This document shows positions 52,248 to 64,000 of a stretch of DNA of 64,000 bases, piece by piece. Source of the DNA: Pratylenchus scribneri (Eukaryota; Nematoda; Chromadorea; Rhabditida; Pratylenchidae); the NCBI GenBank assembly GCA_030063045.1, contig JAQSEB010000121.1, forward strand, positions 310,001-374,000, in the 5' to 3' direction. Each line of letters opens with the position of its first letter. Positions within the stretch are counted from its first letter, which is position 1. The translations under genes and the position numbers were made by a program. The notes beneath the pieces are model-generated. The model had not been told where the DNA came from. It made no database searches and worked only from the letters and a program-made list of their open reading frames with translations.

Positions 52248-55200
52248 ATGACTTCTGCCATCAGTCTGGCCTTCCTTTGCATTGCCATTTTTGTGCTCTT
52301 CACAGGGCAACAAGGTTGGAAAAAAATAGAGTAAAAATTCAATCTTTTTGGTAAATTTGATTTTTCCATTCCAATGATCATTTCCGCAGGAAATTAGCAA
52401 ATTAAGGAGTGGGAATTAATGCATTCAACATTAATTTTTTAATCATTAATCAATTAGTCGGCTCTCGGCTAAATGAAGAATATTAAAAGTTGATTATGAA
52501 AAATTAAGAATAAATTTTCATTTTGTTGAAAATATTTGTATATGAACAAAAAAAGCAAAATTGTTTAACAATTTAAATAATTGAATTTTGATTTTGATAT
52601 AATTTTATTGTAATTTTAATTTTGATATTCTGATTTGTAATTGTACATAATTCTGATTTGCGATTGTAATTGTAATTCTGATTTGTAATTGTAATTGTAA
52701 TTCTGATTTGCGATTGTAATTGTAATTCTGATTTGCGATTGTAATTGTAATTCTGATTTGTAATTGTAATTGTAATTCTGATTTGCGATTGTAATTGTAA
52801 TTCTGATTTGCGATTGTAATTGTAATTCTGATTTGCGATTGTAATTGTAATTCTGATTTGTAATTGTAATTGTAATTCTGATTTGTAATTGTAATTGTAA
52901 TTCTGATTTGCGATTGTAATTCGGATTTGCGATTATAATTGTAATTCTGATTTGTAATTCCGATTTGTAAAATTGTAATTCTGATTTATATAATTATAAA
53001 TATAATTTTGTGCTTTATGAAAAACACATGTACGAGTACGAGTAGATGAATGTGGATGTGAAATTTTGCCATATTTCCAGTTTCCACCGCCTGTAATGAA
53101 TAGATAAGAGCTATGGAATGGATAGAGTGAAGTGCGCGATTTTAAATCATCTCCTTCCATTGATTTTATGGGCCATTGGCCCATTAATGTCGCATACATG
53201 CACAAGGTATATTGTTCGAATTCGAAGAAAGAGGCGAGGGGAAAGAATGTATAGGAGAGAGATGAAGGAATACAATGAGAAGGATTTTTATTGGGTCTTG
53301 GTCAATAAAAATTATTCTACAATTTCCCCATTTGTAGAATAATTTTGGAATGTAGATCTAATTTTTTATTGGCCCATGGAATGAATGGTAAATGGATACA
53401 CATTCTCTTCATAGTCTAATGGGTTGAAATGAAAACGCTTCGCACAAACTTTGCCGCAGTGATTTTGCTCCAATTCTCGGATAGCCCAAATTTTATATAT
53501 TTTGCGATTTATCAATATCCAGCTAGGTCTTCCATTCATAAATCAATATTTATTTCTTTGCTGGCTTCAAAATTATATTCTGGCAAACCGTGGAATTTCA
53601 TTCATTTAGGCAAATTTAAACGTCTATATCCATAACATTTATAAAAATAAATTTAATTAAAAAAATCCAATTTGAATAATGAAATTGATAGTTTTTTTGA
53701 TATAAATTGACAAATAAAAATAAGGAAAAATAAAAAAGTGCATGCTTTTGAAATTAATAAATCATCCATTTCCATAAAGCATATATGCCCATGTGCAATT
53801 TTTAATGAATATCGACTTCCTTTTGCATTTTTTCAACAATTTTATTTCATTTTTCATCATTTTTCTCTTGTTCGTGGTTTTTTTCCTCATATGATAATTC
53901 CCCATTCTGTTGTAATTGTTTTAACTTTTGATCAATTTCCCTTTGTTCCTTCAGTGACAATTCTGGATAAAGCTTAACAAGTTCCCTTGGCCATAAAATT
54001 TTAACTTGATACCCATCCCCTTTTCCTTCCTTTCCTTCCAAAATTGCAATTTTTCTGATTTTGACCTTTTTAAGTAGTTCATCTATTCTATTATTTTCGT
54101 TCTGATTAATTTCATTTTGATCAATTTGATGTTCATTTTGTGAATGCATTTCATTCTCATTTTCTTCACTAAAATCTTTGATCTGCACCAGTTGGTCGTC
54201 AGGGGGAAAGTGTACGCGTTTCTTTTTCTTATGTTTGACAGGTTTTTGTTGTTCCAAAATTGGCGGATCACCGCTTTTCCCTTTAATATTTTCAAAGCCT
54301 TCGTCAACCGACGAAATTAGTGGATCGCCGTTTTCTCTTTTAACATTTGTGAAACTTTCATCATTCGGCAAAATTGGCGAATGCCCGTTTTTTCCTCTAA
54401 ATTTTTTCGTAATGCTCGTTACAAAGCCATAGCCATTTCTTTTCCCATAGGTACAATCAATTTCGCCAACAAAATATGAAACAATTAATAAGAAGAAGAG
54501 GAATATAAGAATTTGGGAATATATTTTGAGCATTTTTTGGAATCTGTCTAATAAAAAAAATTTTCAAAAATTAATTTCAGCCCCTATTCATTATGGATAG
54601 AAAAACAAATTGTATAGATACTTTTGTAATTAAAAAATTTTCTTTGATAAATTTGAATATTCTGGCTAATAAGATTAGACTTGAATAAAATGGAATATGA
54701 GAATTTTGGAGTGAAAAAGGAATGAAGGTTGCCTGCATTACCAGCCAAAATTTTATATACATATTAATTTGATTTTGATGTGGCCCATCGCCCATCGCAC
54801 CATTGTGAATTCGGGTTCGGGGTCCCCTCTCCTCTATGCGCGCGTTTTTCGCCAAACGCAAATTGAGACAGAGACATAAAAAAATGGAGAACGAAGTGAA
54901 TTGAAGGCAGATGGGTTTTCAGATGCCTGAATCAATGCGCAGCCCAGCCAGCGGCCTCAATTTTTGTCCATTCGATCGGATGATCTGAATTTGGATCAAT
55001 AACTACACGTAGTCCATCCATTCAATCAATCAATAAAGTCAGCAATCTAGCTTCTTTGCTCTTGATAAGAAAATTTGTCGCAACTCCGAAACAAACCGAG
55101 GAATTCGATTCAATTTTAACAATTTGGCCATATCAAATTAATTTGAATAAATTCGAAATTTTATTAATTCCTCTTATTAGTCCCAAATCACTATAAAACA

Positions 55201-58200
55201 CTATACATCAGTCCCAAAAAAAATAAAAAAAATTATTATAGAAAATACAATTAATTTAAAAATATCTTCACTACAAAATTGCTGAGTATTAACTTTGAAT
55301 TAAATGACTGCGCAAATGCATAAGTATGTGTTCATAAAAGACTAAATTGATTTTACAATTTACATGAATGAATTTTAATTTGATTTATAAAATTATAATT
55401 TTAATTTATAATTCTGAATTGTAATTCTAATTTATAATTTTAATTGTAATTCTGATTTGTAATTGTAATTCTGATTTATAATTGTAATTGTAATTCTGAT
55501 TTGTAATTGTAATTCTGATTTGTAATTGTAATTCTGATTTATAATTGTAATTGTAATTCTGATTTGTAATTGTAATTCTGATTTATAATTGTAATTGTAA
55601 TTCTGATTTGTAATTGGTAATTCTGATTCGTGATTGTAATTCTGATTTGTAATTGTAATTCTGATTTGTAATTGTAATTCTGATTTGTAATTGTAATTCT
55701 GATTTGTAATTGTAATTCTGATTTGTAATTGTAATTGTAATTCTGATTTGTAATTGTAATTGTAATTCTGATTTGTAATTGTAATTCTGATTTGTAATTG
55801 TAATTATGATTTGTAATTGTAATTCTGATTTGTAATTGTAATTGAAATTCTGATTTGTAATTGAAAATGTAACTAGTACTGATTTCTAAATTTAGACTTC
55901 TAAGTGAATCTGATTTTAATTTACGGCTTAATTTACTTTATTATTTTTTTTATGAGACTAACAAGGCATTATTAAAAATATTTAAAAAATTTAACAAAAT
56001 CACTAAAGCCATGTAAATTTTCTTTTTCTAAAATTTTTTTTTTCATTTTCAGGAGCAAAACGGGAAACTGTGCCTGATGGCAGCCGGAAGCCATCGTTGC
56101 CGCCGGCACTACGACGCCATTATTTTGCGGCACGGCAACATTTCCAACGGGACGGAAGTAGCGAAGCTTATGGGAGTTCAACATCGAGTCAGGCAGCATC
56201 AACTGGGCCCACACAGACGGCTGGCAATGAATATGGACGGGTATTAAATATTAAAAATTGAAAATATTTAATTAAAATTATATTATTAAAATAATTAAAA
56301 TTTATAATATTTTTAGCTGAGATGTTCCCCAGTTGTGAAGAAATGCCGTCGTTCACCAGTAGGAAAAATGAATAAAATTTGAAAGAGTCTAAAAGGCAAT
56401 TCGTATTAATGGCCAATTTTATAGCCATAACCGACAGATATTTATTATTTAATAATGCATTTTGACAATCAAAAATAAATATAACCATGAAAACTTGGCC
56501 AATTTTTTGAATTGTCAATGACTCTTTTTCGGATCTAAATTTAACGAAAAATAACCCAGCAGTTGGAACTTTTAATTAATCATGGAATATTAATATTAAT
56601 ACAAAATTGGAATAATAAATAATTTAATTGGGTCTTTTTAAACTGTTCCTAACATTTTTTTCTTTCATAATTTTGGGCCTAACTTATTTCAGCAGCCCCC
56701 ATCCACTTCGGACGAATATCCATCGGCGGCACAACCGGCAGCTGCCGTTTCGGGCTATCAACAATCTGCTTCACAAAGTGCTTCAGCAGCTGCAGCATAT
56801 CAATCCGCCGATTCAAATGCCTATAAATCGGAACAATCCAGCCAAGGTGGCACCAATTCCGCATATCCATCTGGACCCGGCGCCACATCAAATTCATATC
56901 AATCGACAGCGAATTCTGCCGGCATCGCTTCCTATCAATCCAGTGGCCAATCAAACGCTTATAAAGTAGATCAAGCCGGTCAAGCAGGCGTGGCATCAGA
57001 ATCGGCTTATCAGTCTGGGAAAGGCTCAGCGGCATCATATCAATCTGCCACTGGGTCCGGCGTATATCAAGCCGGATCGGAAATTTCATATCCTTCGTCA
57101 ATCGCCTCTGCTGGTAATGCTTATCAAGCTGGAAAGGGCACCTTAGCCTCGTACCAATCTGGCAAGACATCTGCTGGGACCGCATACCAAGCTGGAGCGA
57201 GTTCAGCTGTGTCTTATCATTCTGATTCCGGCGCTTCTTCAAATTATCAATCTGGCAGTGGTTCTTCAGCTTCATATCAGTCTGGAACGGCATCTGGCAC
57301 ATCTTATAAAGCAGTAGCTGATTCTGAAAATTCTTATCAATCCGGCAAAGAGTCAGCAGGTGCTCCTTATCAGTCTGGTGCAGATTCTGGCATTTCTTAT
57401 CAATCAGGGAAGGGTTCAGGATCAGGCACTTCATATCAATCAGGCAAAGGGACAGGAGCATCTTATCAGTCCGGACAAAATTCTGGCATATCCTATTCAT
57501 CGGGCGCAAAATCTGCATACAAATCCGAGCCATCGGCTACTTATCAATCTCAACAATCGGCTCAAAATGCTGCCGCTTCATCTTATCAATCAGGCGCCGC
57601 TAGTGGTGCCGCTTATAAATCCAATCCATCTTCGGCTAGTAATTATAAAACTGATCCCAATCAACAAAATGCCGGCTATTCTTCATCGGACACTGGTGCT
57701 ACAAATGCCTACAAGTCGGATGCAACTTTGGCCCCAACATCCCCTTCATATCAACAACAATCAGTGGCCGCAAATTCATATCAACAGCCGGCTGGACAAC
57801 AAAACAATTATCAGTCGGCATCGAATGCAGCAGATGCATTGGCCAATGCCGGAAACGGAATAGAAGAGAATTATCAAAAACAGGCACCGTCAAATACGGT
57901 GTCCGCTGCTGGTGGCAATTATCAGCAACCGTCATCACCTTCTCAGGCATAAAAAATTAACAACTAACAAATAATAAAATAATATAAATTAGCATAATAT
58001 ATTTTTACCATGAGCTCTGGGATGGTATTTTGTTCAAAATTTTAATTAAATTTAATTTTTCGACACCTGTTTTTTTGTTTAAATTTTTGTTTTTTAATTA
58101 ATAAATTTATATTTTTTAATGAAATTTTATTTTTATATATTTATGCTTTAATCTTTTATATAAATTAATGAATTATAATTTTATAAATTTTTCATTTTTA

Positions 58201-61200
58201 TTTTTTTCGTAGAGTTCGCCAATGAACTTTTTAAATTTTCTTTTTAATATGAAAAATTTATTTATAAATTATAAATTAACTTAAAAATTTATGGGTTTGA
58301 CTTTTTATTAATCTAAAAATAATTTCTCTGCTTTTTTCTCCATTTCATTTTTAACACTCTTATGTGGCTTTGGGTTTAAATTAATTTAATCAAATTTTCT
58401 TAATAATATCTTTAAAATTTTCATTTTTTAGCAATCCTATGGAGAAAAAACACCACAACCCCCAGCCCCACCACCAATTGAATATCAAACACCGGCACCG
58501 CCATCCACCGATGGATATGAAGTAGGCAAAAAAAAAATAAATTAGCAAATTTATTTTTTAATTAAATTTATTTAAAAAAAATTATTTTCGCAATTTTCGC
58601 ACCAATATTTTCTGCATTTCACTGAATTTTCTTTCCTTTTTTTGCAATTAAAAAATTTATTTTTAACATAGCACCAAATATCACAAATTTGCACAAAATT
58701 TTATTAATAATTTTTATGTACAAAAGAATTTTATTAAACAAATAATTTGCACCTCAAATTAACCGCACACAACACAGTTTGCACGAAAAAGATGGAAAAG
58801 GTCAAAACAGCAACAGCAGGATCGAAAGGAGGAAACGACAATTAAATTTCGATGCCGTCGAACGGATCCATCATTTTTTGGAAATCCGACAAATTTGTCC
58901 ATAATGGCACAAACTTCACAGAAGCGGATTCTTCAAATTCATGACATTTTTGATATTGAACATCCAATGGAAAGTAAATAAAAATAATTTAAATAGAATA
59001 TCTTAAAAAATTTTAAGGAAATTTATTAATTTTAATTAAACTCATAAATTTTTTCCATTATCACAATAATAAATTTTTTTATAATTTCATTATTCTAAAA
59101 TTTCGAGGTCATATTAATCATAAAATTTAAAAAAATTAAATTAAAAAAAAATATAATTAAAATTTGAAAGATTAATAATTTTAAAAATTAATTTTTAAAT
59201 TTGAAAAAATATTTCTAAAGAATTAATTATTTGTTTGGGAATTAAAAATTTTAAATTCATAAAATTTTTTGTTAACAAATGTTTATATTTTTAAATTATG
59301 ATCTTAAAATTAATCAAAAATTCCGGCCCAAATATTTAATTAAAAATGAAATAAAATTTAATTTTAACATGAAGAAAAATAATTCTTTATCTTATAAAAT
59401 TTGTAAAATATAAATGTTATTATTTGCACTAAATTTCTTAAATTCCATTTTTACAATACAACTCATATTGCACCAAAAAAATTCCAGCACCTCCTCCAAA
59501 TGCACAAATAGCACAAAAACAATTACCACAAAGCACTGGCACAATAACAAAAAAGACGAACCATTCTCTGACAACGCCAGTAGTCCCTTTGTCCTCCTCC
59601 TCCTCCAATCCAATTCGGGCACATGGCCAGAGGCTAATCCATCGAGTCTCACCGCTAGATTCGTTGATTGGTCCTGAATATAGGATGGGCGCTGGATTGG
59701 CCGCGGGCACTGGTGGAAATCGGCAACGAAATAGAAATCTACAAAGGGAAAGGGGCCAACGCGGAAGGCCAGGCACAATTCCATTCCCACCGGCCATTGA
59801 GCATACCAATGAGTTTGCCTATGTACAACCGCCTAGGCAGCCGGCAATTGGGGTAAAATTTTGGGATAAGAAAAATTAGTTTAATTTTTTTTTAATTTTT
59901 CAGCGAGGTGGCCGTCCATTGCCAAGGCCACCGAATGGAAGCGAAAGAGAATATGGTGGGAATAATAATGGAGAATTTGGTGGCAATGGCCCAATTGGGC
60001 CAGCAGGTGGCCATCAATTTGGTCAAAGAGGTCCACAAAATCAAATTCCTCAAGGCCAACCGCCATTTTTGATTGGTGGAAAGGGAGGAGGAAGAGGAGG
60101 TGGAGGAGGAAGACCACCTCCAAACGGAGTTGGAATTCTCGTTGGACAGGCGAAAACAGGACATTTTCATGTAGAAATAATTTTTTATTTGCTTTTTCAC
60201 TTTTCACTGCATTTTTGCAATTTGCATTTTGCACTGTATTGAAAAAATATTAAAAATAATAATATTTAATTAAAATTATTTTTTATTTATTATTAATACA
60301 ATTATATTTTTAGCATATTCCAACCAGCAATAGCAAAAATGTTCCATACGCAAATGAGGTGAATAATTTTAAAAATTTTAAGAAATTATTATAAAATAAA
60401 TATTATATTAATATTAATTGTGAAAAAATTGAATTTTTTTACAATTTTATAAAAATTTTCTAAAAATATTTTTGATTATTAAAAAAAATTTTTTAGAATC
60501 TATAAAATTTTTTTGGTTTATTTCTTATATTAAAAAGAAGAATTTTTGATGAGAATTAAAATAAGTATTTCGAGGAAAATCAAAATTTAAAAAATTAAAA
60601 ATAAAGCCATTAAAATTTAGAACCCATAAAATTTTCTTGTTAATTTCTTAATTAAAAGGAAGAATTTTTGATGCGAATTTAAATAAAGTTATTTGATGAA
60701 AATCAAAATTTAAAAATTAAAAATAATCCATTAAGATTTTAGAACCTATAAATTTTTTCTTGTTTATTGCTTTTATTAAAAAGTAGAAATTATGGATGAT
60801 AATTAAAATAAATTGAATTCATATGAAATTTATAAAAATAAAATAAAATCTCATTATTAATATTCAATTTTTTAAATATTTTAAAATTCATCTTTTATAA
60901 ACTTCCTAAAATTTTTAATTAAATTTAGGCCCATCGTTACTATTATCCCCCTCGAATGCCATTGCCCTTGCCCACTTGCTTCCACAATCCCACCGGCTAT
61001 CCGTGTTGCAATCCAAGTTCGTAGAAAAAAATAATCAAAATTATAAAATTAATTTTTTAGCCCTCAATGATTTAATGGTGGAAACATACACAGAGTTGGA
61101 GAGCAAACCAAAATTCCATACATGTAATTTAATAAAAATTATTATTTAATTAATTATTAAAAAAAATAAGTTCAATTTATGCATTTCTTTTTCCATCGTG

Positions 61201-62787
61201 GAAATTCGAATATTTTTAGAACTTTTTTACTTTTTAATTGGAATTTTTCAATGTCTTATGTTAGATGCTTAAAATCTCAGAAAAATTACAATCAAAAATT
61301 TTTGCATCAACCTACTAAATAATTGTATGATATATTTTCACTCCATTTAAACAAATAATCCATCAAAAAATCAATTCTCTACCAAGGCAATATCAATGCA
61401 ATTGCTCAACATTTGCAAATGGCAGCTGAGGACAAGTATGTTTTTTTATTGTTTAATCAGTTAAAAATTTTGAAGGCTAAAATAGACATATATAATTTCA
61501 AAAATATTTATTGAATTTTTGCCATTTTAGATTCAACACTTCTTTTGAGACAGTTGCAGCTTTCGATGATTTCGCGCAAAAGGTAATAAAAAAAATTCAG
61601 AAAAAAAATAAATATATTTTTGTAGATTCATTTTGCCGGCGATTTGGTTTGCAAAGTGGAATTGGGCGGAAAGTCAGTCAAATTTTTTGTTATTAAATTT
61701 TAAAAATTTTATTTTTCTTCTAAATGATCTAATTTATTAATTAATTTATTTTTATAAGTTTTTTTTTTCGAAATTTTTTTAATGTTTTCTAACAAAAAAT
61801 GAATTCTGATTTATTATCGCTTATTATAATTAATTAGAACTGCTGGTCACTTTCACTTAATAAATTTTTTTAAATGTTTTTATGATAAAACTATTTATTT
61901 TAATATATATTATTTGGATAAAAAAATATTAGAAATATGCAAATGTTGGAAGAGGAAAATGACACTATATGGAAATATCCCTTTTTGAAAATTTTTATAA
62001 TTTGATAATTTTATCTATTTATCAATTTATTGGAAGTTATACCGAAATTCTGAATTTTTTTTTTTAAATTATTTTTTTTATGGACAAAAATGAAATAAAT
62101 ACAAAAAATTAAATTTTAAAACAATTAAAAATATCAAAAAATAAACTCTTAAATTTTTCAGAATAAAAATTATTAAAAGAAGGAAAATTTATTAATTAGA
62201 TTAAAATGAAAACAATAAATTCGGCTCTCCAAATTTTAAAAATTTGTTTAAAAATGAATCTAAAAATAGTTTTTAAGATTTTTAAATTTATTCTAATTTT
62301 TAATTAATATAAAGATACATGTTGGCCTATGCAACAGTGCGAGATGCAGAAAGATTTTTGCCACCCGAAAACGCTGATAATGTCGTCTCGGATCAGGTAA
62401 AATAAATATGAATTTTATTTTAAAAATTAAAAAATAGTAAAAAATCAAATAATTTAAAGGTTGGCGATAATCAAGCTGGCTCTATTTCCAATGGTGGCAT
62501 CAGTGGTGGCGGTGGAATTGGTGGAACACAAACAGCAACAATTGGTGGACGCAGAAAACGATTCGCTGGTAAAAAAAGGGAAAAAACAATAAATCAATTA
62601 GAAAATAGTTCAAAAATTCAAAATTCTATAAATAATTTTCTCAAAATTCATTGAAATAAATTCGCTTAAATTATTAAATATAATTATTTAAATTTTATTT
62701 ATTTTAGTACCAGAACAGCAAATTTATGGCCCACAATTGCCGCTGTCCCTCAACGATTTGTCCAGACGATATTCAATTTGGATTTAA
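52248..62787 (+). CDS. Secreted YQSG-repeat protein with C-terminal ground-like domain (17 exons, about 1,027 aa)
   Basis: Exons: 52248-52314, 56053-56240, 56317-56358 (optional), 56693-57946, 58432-58521, 58778-58973, 59488-59852, 59904-60170, 60314-60358, 60929-61016, 61061-61123, 61387-61435, 61531-61582, 61626-61672, 62315-62396, 62460-62568, 62708-62787; phases all agree. Exon 1 is a signal peptide (MTSAISLAFLCIAIFVLF). The 1.25-kb exon encodes about 40 imperfect repeats around SYQSG. Then come Pro-rich, Gln/Arg-rich and GGRGGGGG segments. The C-terminus is a ground-like domain: YPCCNP, FHTCNINAIAQHLQMAAE, FETVAAFDDFAQKIHFAGDLVC, YMLAYATVRD. Such proteins are nematode hedgehog-related, secreted, often cuticle-linked. 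To join the big exon to the next, a GC donor at 57947 is required; otherwise the frame ends at TAA 57950 and two genes are present. Confidence 0.75.
52620..52995. repeat. GTAATTCTGATTTG(C/T) minisatellite in intron 1 of the ground-like gene
   Basis: About 16 units of 20-26 bp: ctgatttg, then cgattgtaatt or taattgtaatt, then gtaatt. The core attctgatt is the complement of aatcagaat at 47.9 kb. Confidence 0.85.
53847..54533 (-). CDS. Secreted single-exon protein with PP1-docking-like motif (228 aa), nested in an intron
   Basis: An uninterrupted frame on the minus strand inside intron 1 of the ground-like gene. It starts with a clear signal peptide (IYSQILIFLFFLLIVSYFVG core). Residues about 48-95 form 2.5 imperfect copies of a 20-residue unit (GHSPILPNDESFTNVK / GDPLISSVDEGFENIK / GDPPILEQ). 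A basic run then leads to KKRVHFPPDDQLVQI (104-118), which matches the RVxF motif for protein phosphatase 1 followed five residues later by a hydrophobic pair, as in known regulators. An Asn/Glu-rich spacer and a helical end (WPRELVKLYPELSLKEQREI) follow. I recognise no family. A secreted protein carrying an intracellular docking motif could be an effector; this is inference. Confidence 0.7.
   Translation of the reverse strand: MLKIYSQILIFLFFLLIVSYFVGEIDCTYGKRNGYGFVTSITKKFRGKNGHSPILPNDESFTNVKRENGDPLISSVDEGFENIKGKSGDPPILEQQKPVKHKKKKRVHFPPDDQLVQIKDFSEENENEMHSQNEHQIDQNEINQNENNRIDELLKKVKIRKIAILEGKEGKGDGYQVKILWPRELVKLYPELSLKEQREIDQKLKQLQQNGELSYEEKNHEQEKNDEK
54534..55379. other. Upstream region of the nested gene
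   Basis: Minus-strand frame 54577-54861 is open but has no motif. The rest is AT-rich and would hold the promoter of the nested secreted gene. Confidence 0.35.
55380..55880. repeat. TTGTAATTCTGATT minisatellite, second array in intron 1
   Basis: More than 20 units of 18-26 bp, mainly gatttgtaattgtaattct. Same core as the 52.6-kb array and the complement of the 47.9-kb array. Confidence 0.85.
56693..57949 (+). repeat. Coding repeat region, SYQSG units
   Basis: The exon encodes roughly 40 units of 9-14 residues with the pattern (S/A)-(S/A)-Y-(Q/K)-(S/A)-G, for example ASYQSGKTSAGTAYQAG. Gln, Ser, Ala, Gly and Tyr dominate. Tyr-Gln-rich repeats of this type suit cross-linked structural or matrix proteins. 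The antisense frame is open only because of the repeat. Confidence 0.8.
57947..58431 (+). promoter_or_regulatory. Putative GC-AG intron
   Basis: Sequence at the boundary is tctcag|gcataa, with the acceptor tttttag before 58432. Using it keeps phase 0 (SPSQ then QSYGEK). A GT donor in the right phase is absent near the exon end. The alternative is a true stop at 57950-57952. Confidence 0.45.
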
Positions 62788-63509
62788 TTTCCCAGTTTTG
62801 AAAGAAGTCAACAATGGATGCGGATGTGATGAAGATAAAATATTTTGGATAATATTTTTCAGTCCATTTTTTTTGCCAAAATTCATTTTTTAAGTGCAAT
62901 TTTTAATAAACTTTTTAAATAAAATTTAATTATGATTTTAAAATTTCAAAAACAATTGGCGGAAGCAATCAAAAAATGACATTATTTTTTTTAACATTTT
63001 TGTTAAATTTTAGCAACCCATAATTTTTTTAATAAACTTCCTATAAATTTAGAATGTTTTTTGATTATAGACAAAATATGTACAACGATAATAATCAAAA
63101 TATATAAAAAATAAAAATAGAAATGTAGAATTTAGTGTGTGTATTATTTTGTTACCGTAGAATAAATTTTGATTCAAAAGCTGAAAATTAGTATCCGTAT
63201 TCTATTACAATGTTCTTTTTTTCAGAAATCTCTATTTATTTATTCGTGGAATTAAATTATTTTCTAGCAATATTTTTTATTAAAAATTATTTTAATATGA
63301 ATTTTTGAATTATGATCAAATTTCCAAAAAATTATTTTAAATAATAATTTAATTTTTTTTTCTTTCATTTATTCCATAAATTAGAGAAAAGTTTTAAACA
63401 TAGATATCAAATCTATAAGTTAATTGTTTTAATTTATTCATCAAAGTTGTTTTAAAACCCCAAAATATTGAAAAGCCAACAAGAAATTCATCATCCAATT
63501 CTATTAAAA
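62788..63509. other. Intergenic region, 62.8-63.5 kb
   Basis: AATAAA near 62,905 suits polyadenylation of the ground-like gene. Otherwise AT-rich, no ORF. Confidence 0.35.
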
Positions 63510-63842
63510 ATGCAATTCACTCTATTTTTAGTCCTATTACTAATTCTCTTTTGCCTAAAGTTACCTTTAATAAATTCGGATAAATTTCAACAATTAAATG
63601 GAACAATGTCAAATTTTTTGTATTTTCCTTCAAATTGTTCCCCATTTGACTAATTCTTTAATAAATCAATTCAAATTCGGACAAGAAGATCGGATCGTTG
63701 GTCGTCAAAACGTACTGGGCAAAGAACTTCGTCATCATCATCGTATGATTCAGCAGAAATTGATGAATTTCTCCAGGGGCCAAATTCCCCACCAATCGTT
63801 GGATTCCGGGATTTACACATTCAGCCATCACCAACAGAGTAA
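63510..63842 (+). CDS. Possible small secreted peptide gene near the window edge (2 exons, 88 aa)
   Basis: Exon 1 (63510-63619) starts with a strong signal peptide (MQFTLFLVLLLILFCLKL). Without splicing the frame stops after 47 codons. A 66-bp intron (gtattt to acaag) joins exon 2 (63686-63842) in phase, giving RSDRWSSKRTGQRTSSSSSYD followed by an acidic, Pro-rich tail ending QPSPTE. An alternative donor at 63839 could continue into an exon near 63942. The acceptor is weak and other frames are also open here, so the structure is tentative. The KR pair could be a processing site. Confidence 0.35.
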
Positions 63843-64000
63843 AATCAGCAGGGAATTTGAATTTTGTGCACCAAATTTCTTAAATAGCACTTTGGTACTT
63901 TTAGGTTATCAAAATTAAATTATGATTTATTTTCTATATAGGAATGCAAAATGTTGGAAAAATATTATTTTAGTGCTTAAAATCTTATGATCAATTTTAT

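Noticed and set aside
52620..52995. Regular spaced repeats that could suggest a CRISPR array
   Set aside because: Units are short, AT-rich, without unique spacers, and this is a eukaryotic genome; they are minisatellites.
56679..57533. 284-codon open frame on the minus strand
   Set aside because: It is the antisense of the SYQSG repeat exon, open only because of the repeat's composition.

Overview
This is nuclear DNA from a nematode: AT-rich, with many small exons, GT-AG introns and AT-rich intergenic sequence. Two nematode-restricted families support this: an Srt-type chemoreceptor and a ground-like (hedgehog-related) secreted protein. Loose acceptors (aaag, taag, ttag) and heavy DNA-transposon load would suit a tylenchid plant parasite, but the species cannot be fixed from the sequence. 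All gene models were assembled by hand from splice sites, with reading phase checked at every junction; no search was run.

Layout: (1) 0.2-3.0 kb, a degenerate ~155-bp tandem repeat, then a three-exon secreted protein of unknown family. (2) 4.9-8.4 kb, minus strand, a small divergent Cpn10/GroES-like gene; its second intron holds a palindromic MITE split by a young non-autonomous LTR element with visually identical LTRs. (3) 8.9-10.0 kb, a GC-rich TIR element with a TAA duplication. (4) 10.4-12.6 kb, minus strand, a MYND zinc-finger gene. (5) 14.0-16.3 kb, minus strand, a Gln/Glu-rich unknown protein. (6) 16.3-19.7 kb, repeats and MITEs. (7) 19.7-22.4 kb, minus strand, a ceramide-1-phosphate/glycolipid transfer protein. 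(8) 24.2-45.7 kb, plus strand, a 31-exon ABCC5/MRP-5-type ABC transporter. (9) 47.3-49.6 kb, an Srt GPCR. (10) 52.2-62.8 kb, a long secreted protein with Tyr-Gln-Ser-Gly repeats and a C-terminal ground-like domain; its first intron holds an opposite-strand single-exon gene for a secreted protein with a PP1-docking-like motif. (11) 63.5 kb to the edge, a possible small secreted peptide gene.

The main result concerns mobile DNA. A 1,550-bp Merlin-superfamily transposon with an intact 352-codon DDE transposase, 212-bp TIRs differing at one base, and a perfect 8-bp target duplication lies inside coding exon 6 of the MRP-5-like transporter. Removing the insert plus one duplicate restores the frame exactly. 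In C. elegans, MRP-5 is the known intestinal heme exporter, so this allele should be disrupted. Three short MITEs and one internally deleted element carry Merlin-type ends, so the family has been active here repeatedly. Palindromic MITEs of at least four further families sit in introns of most genes. The genes show no evident shared pathway.
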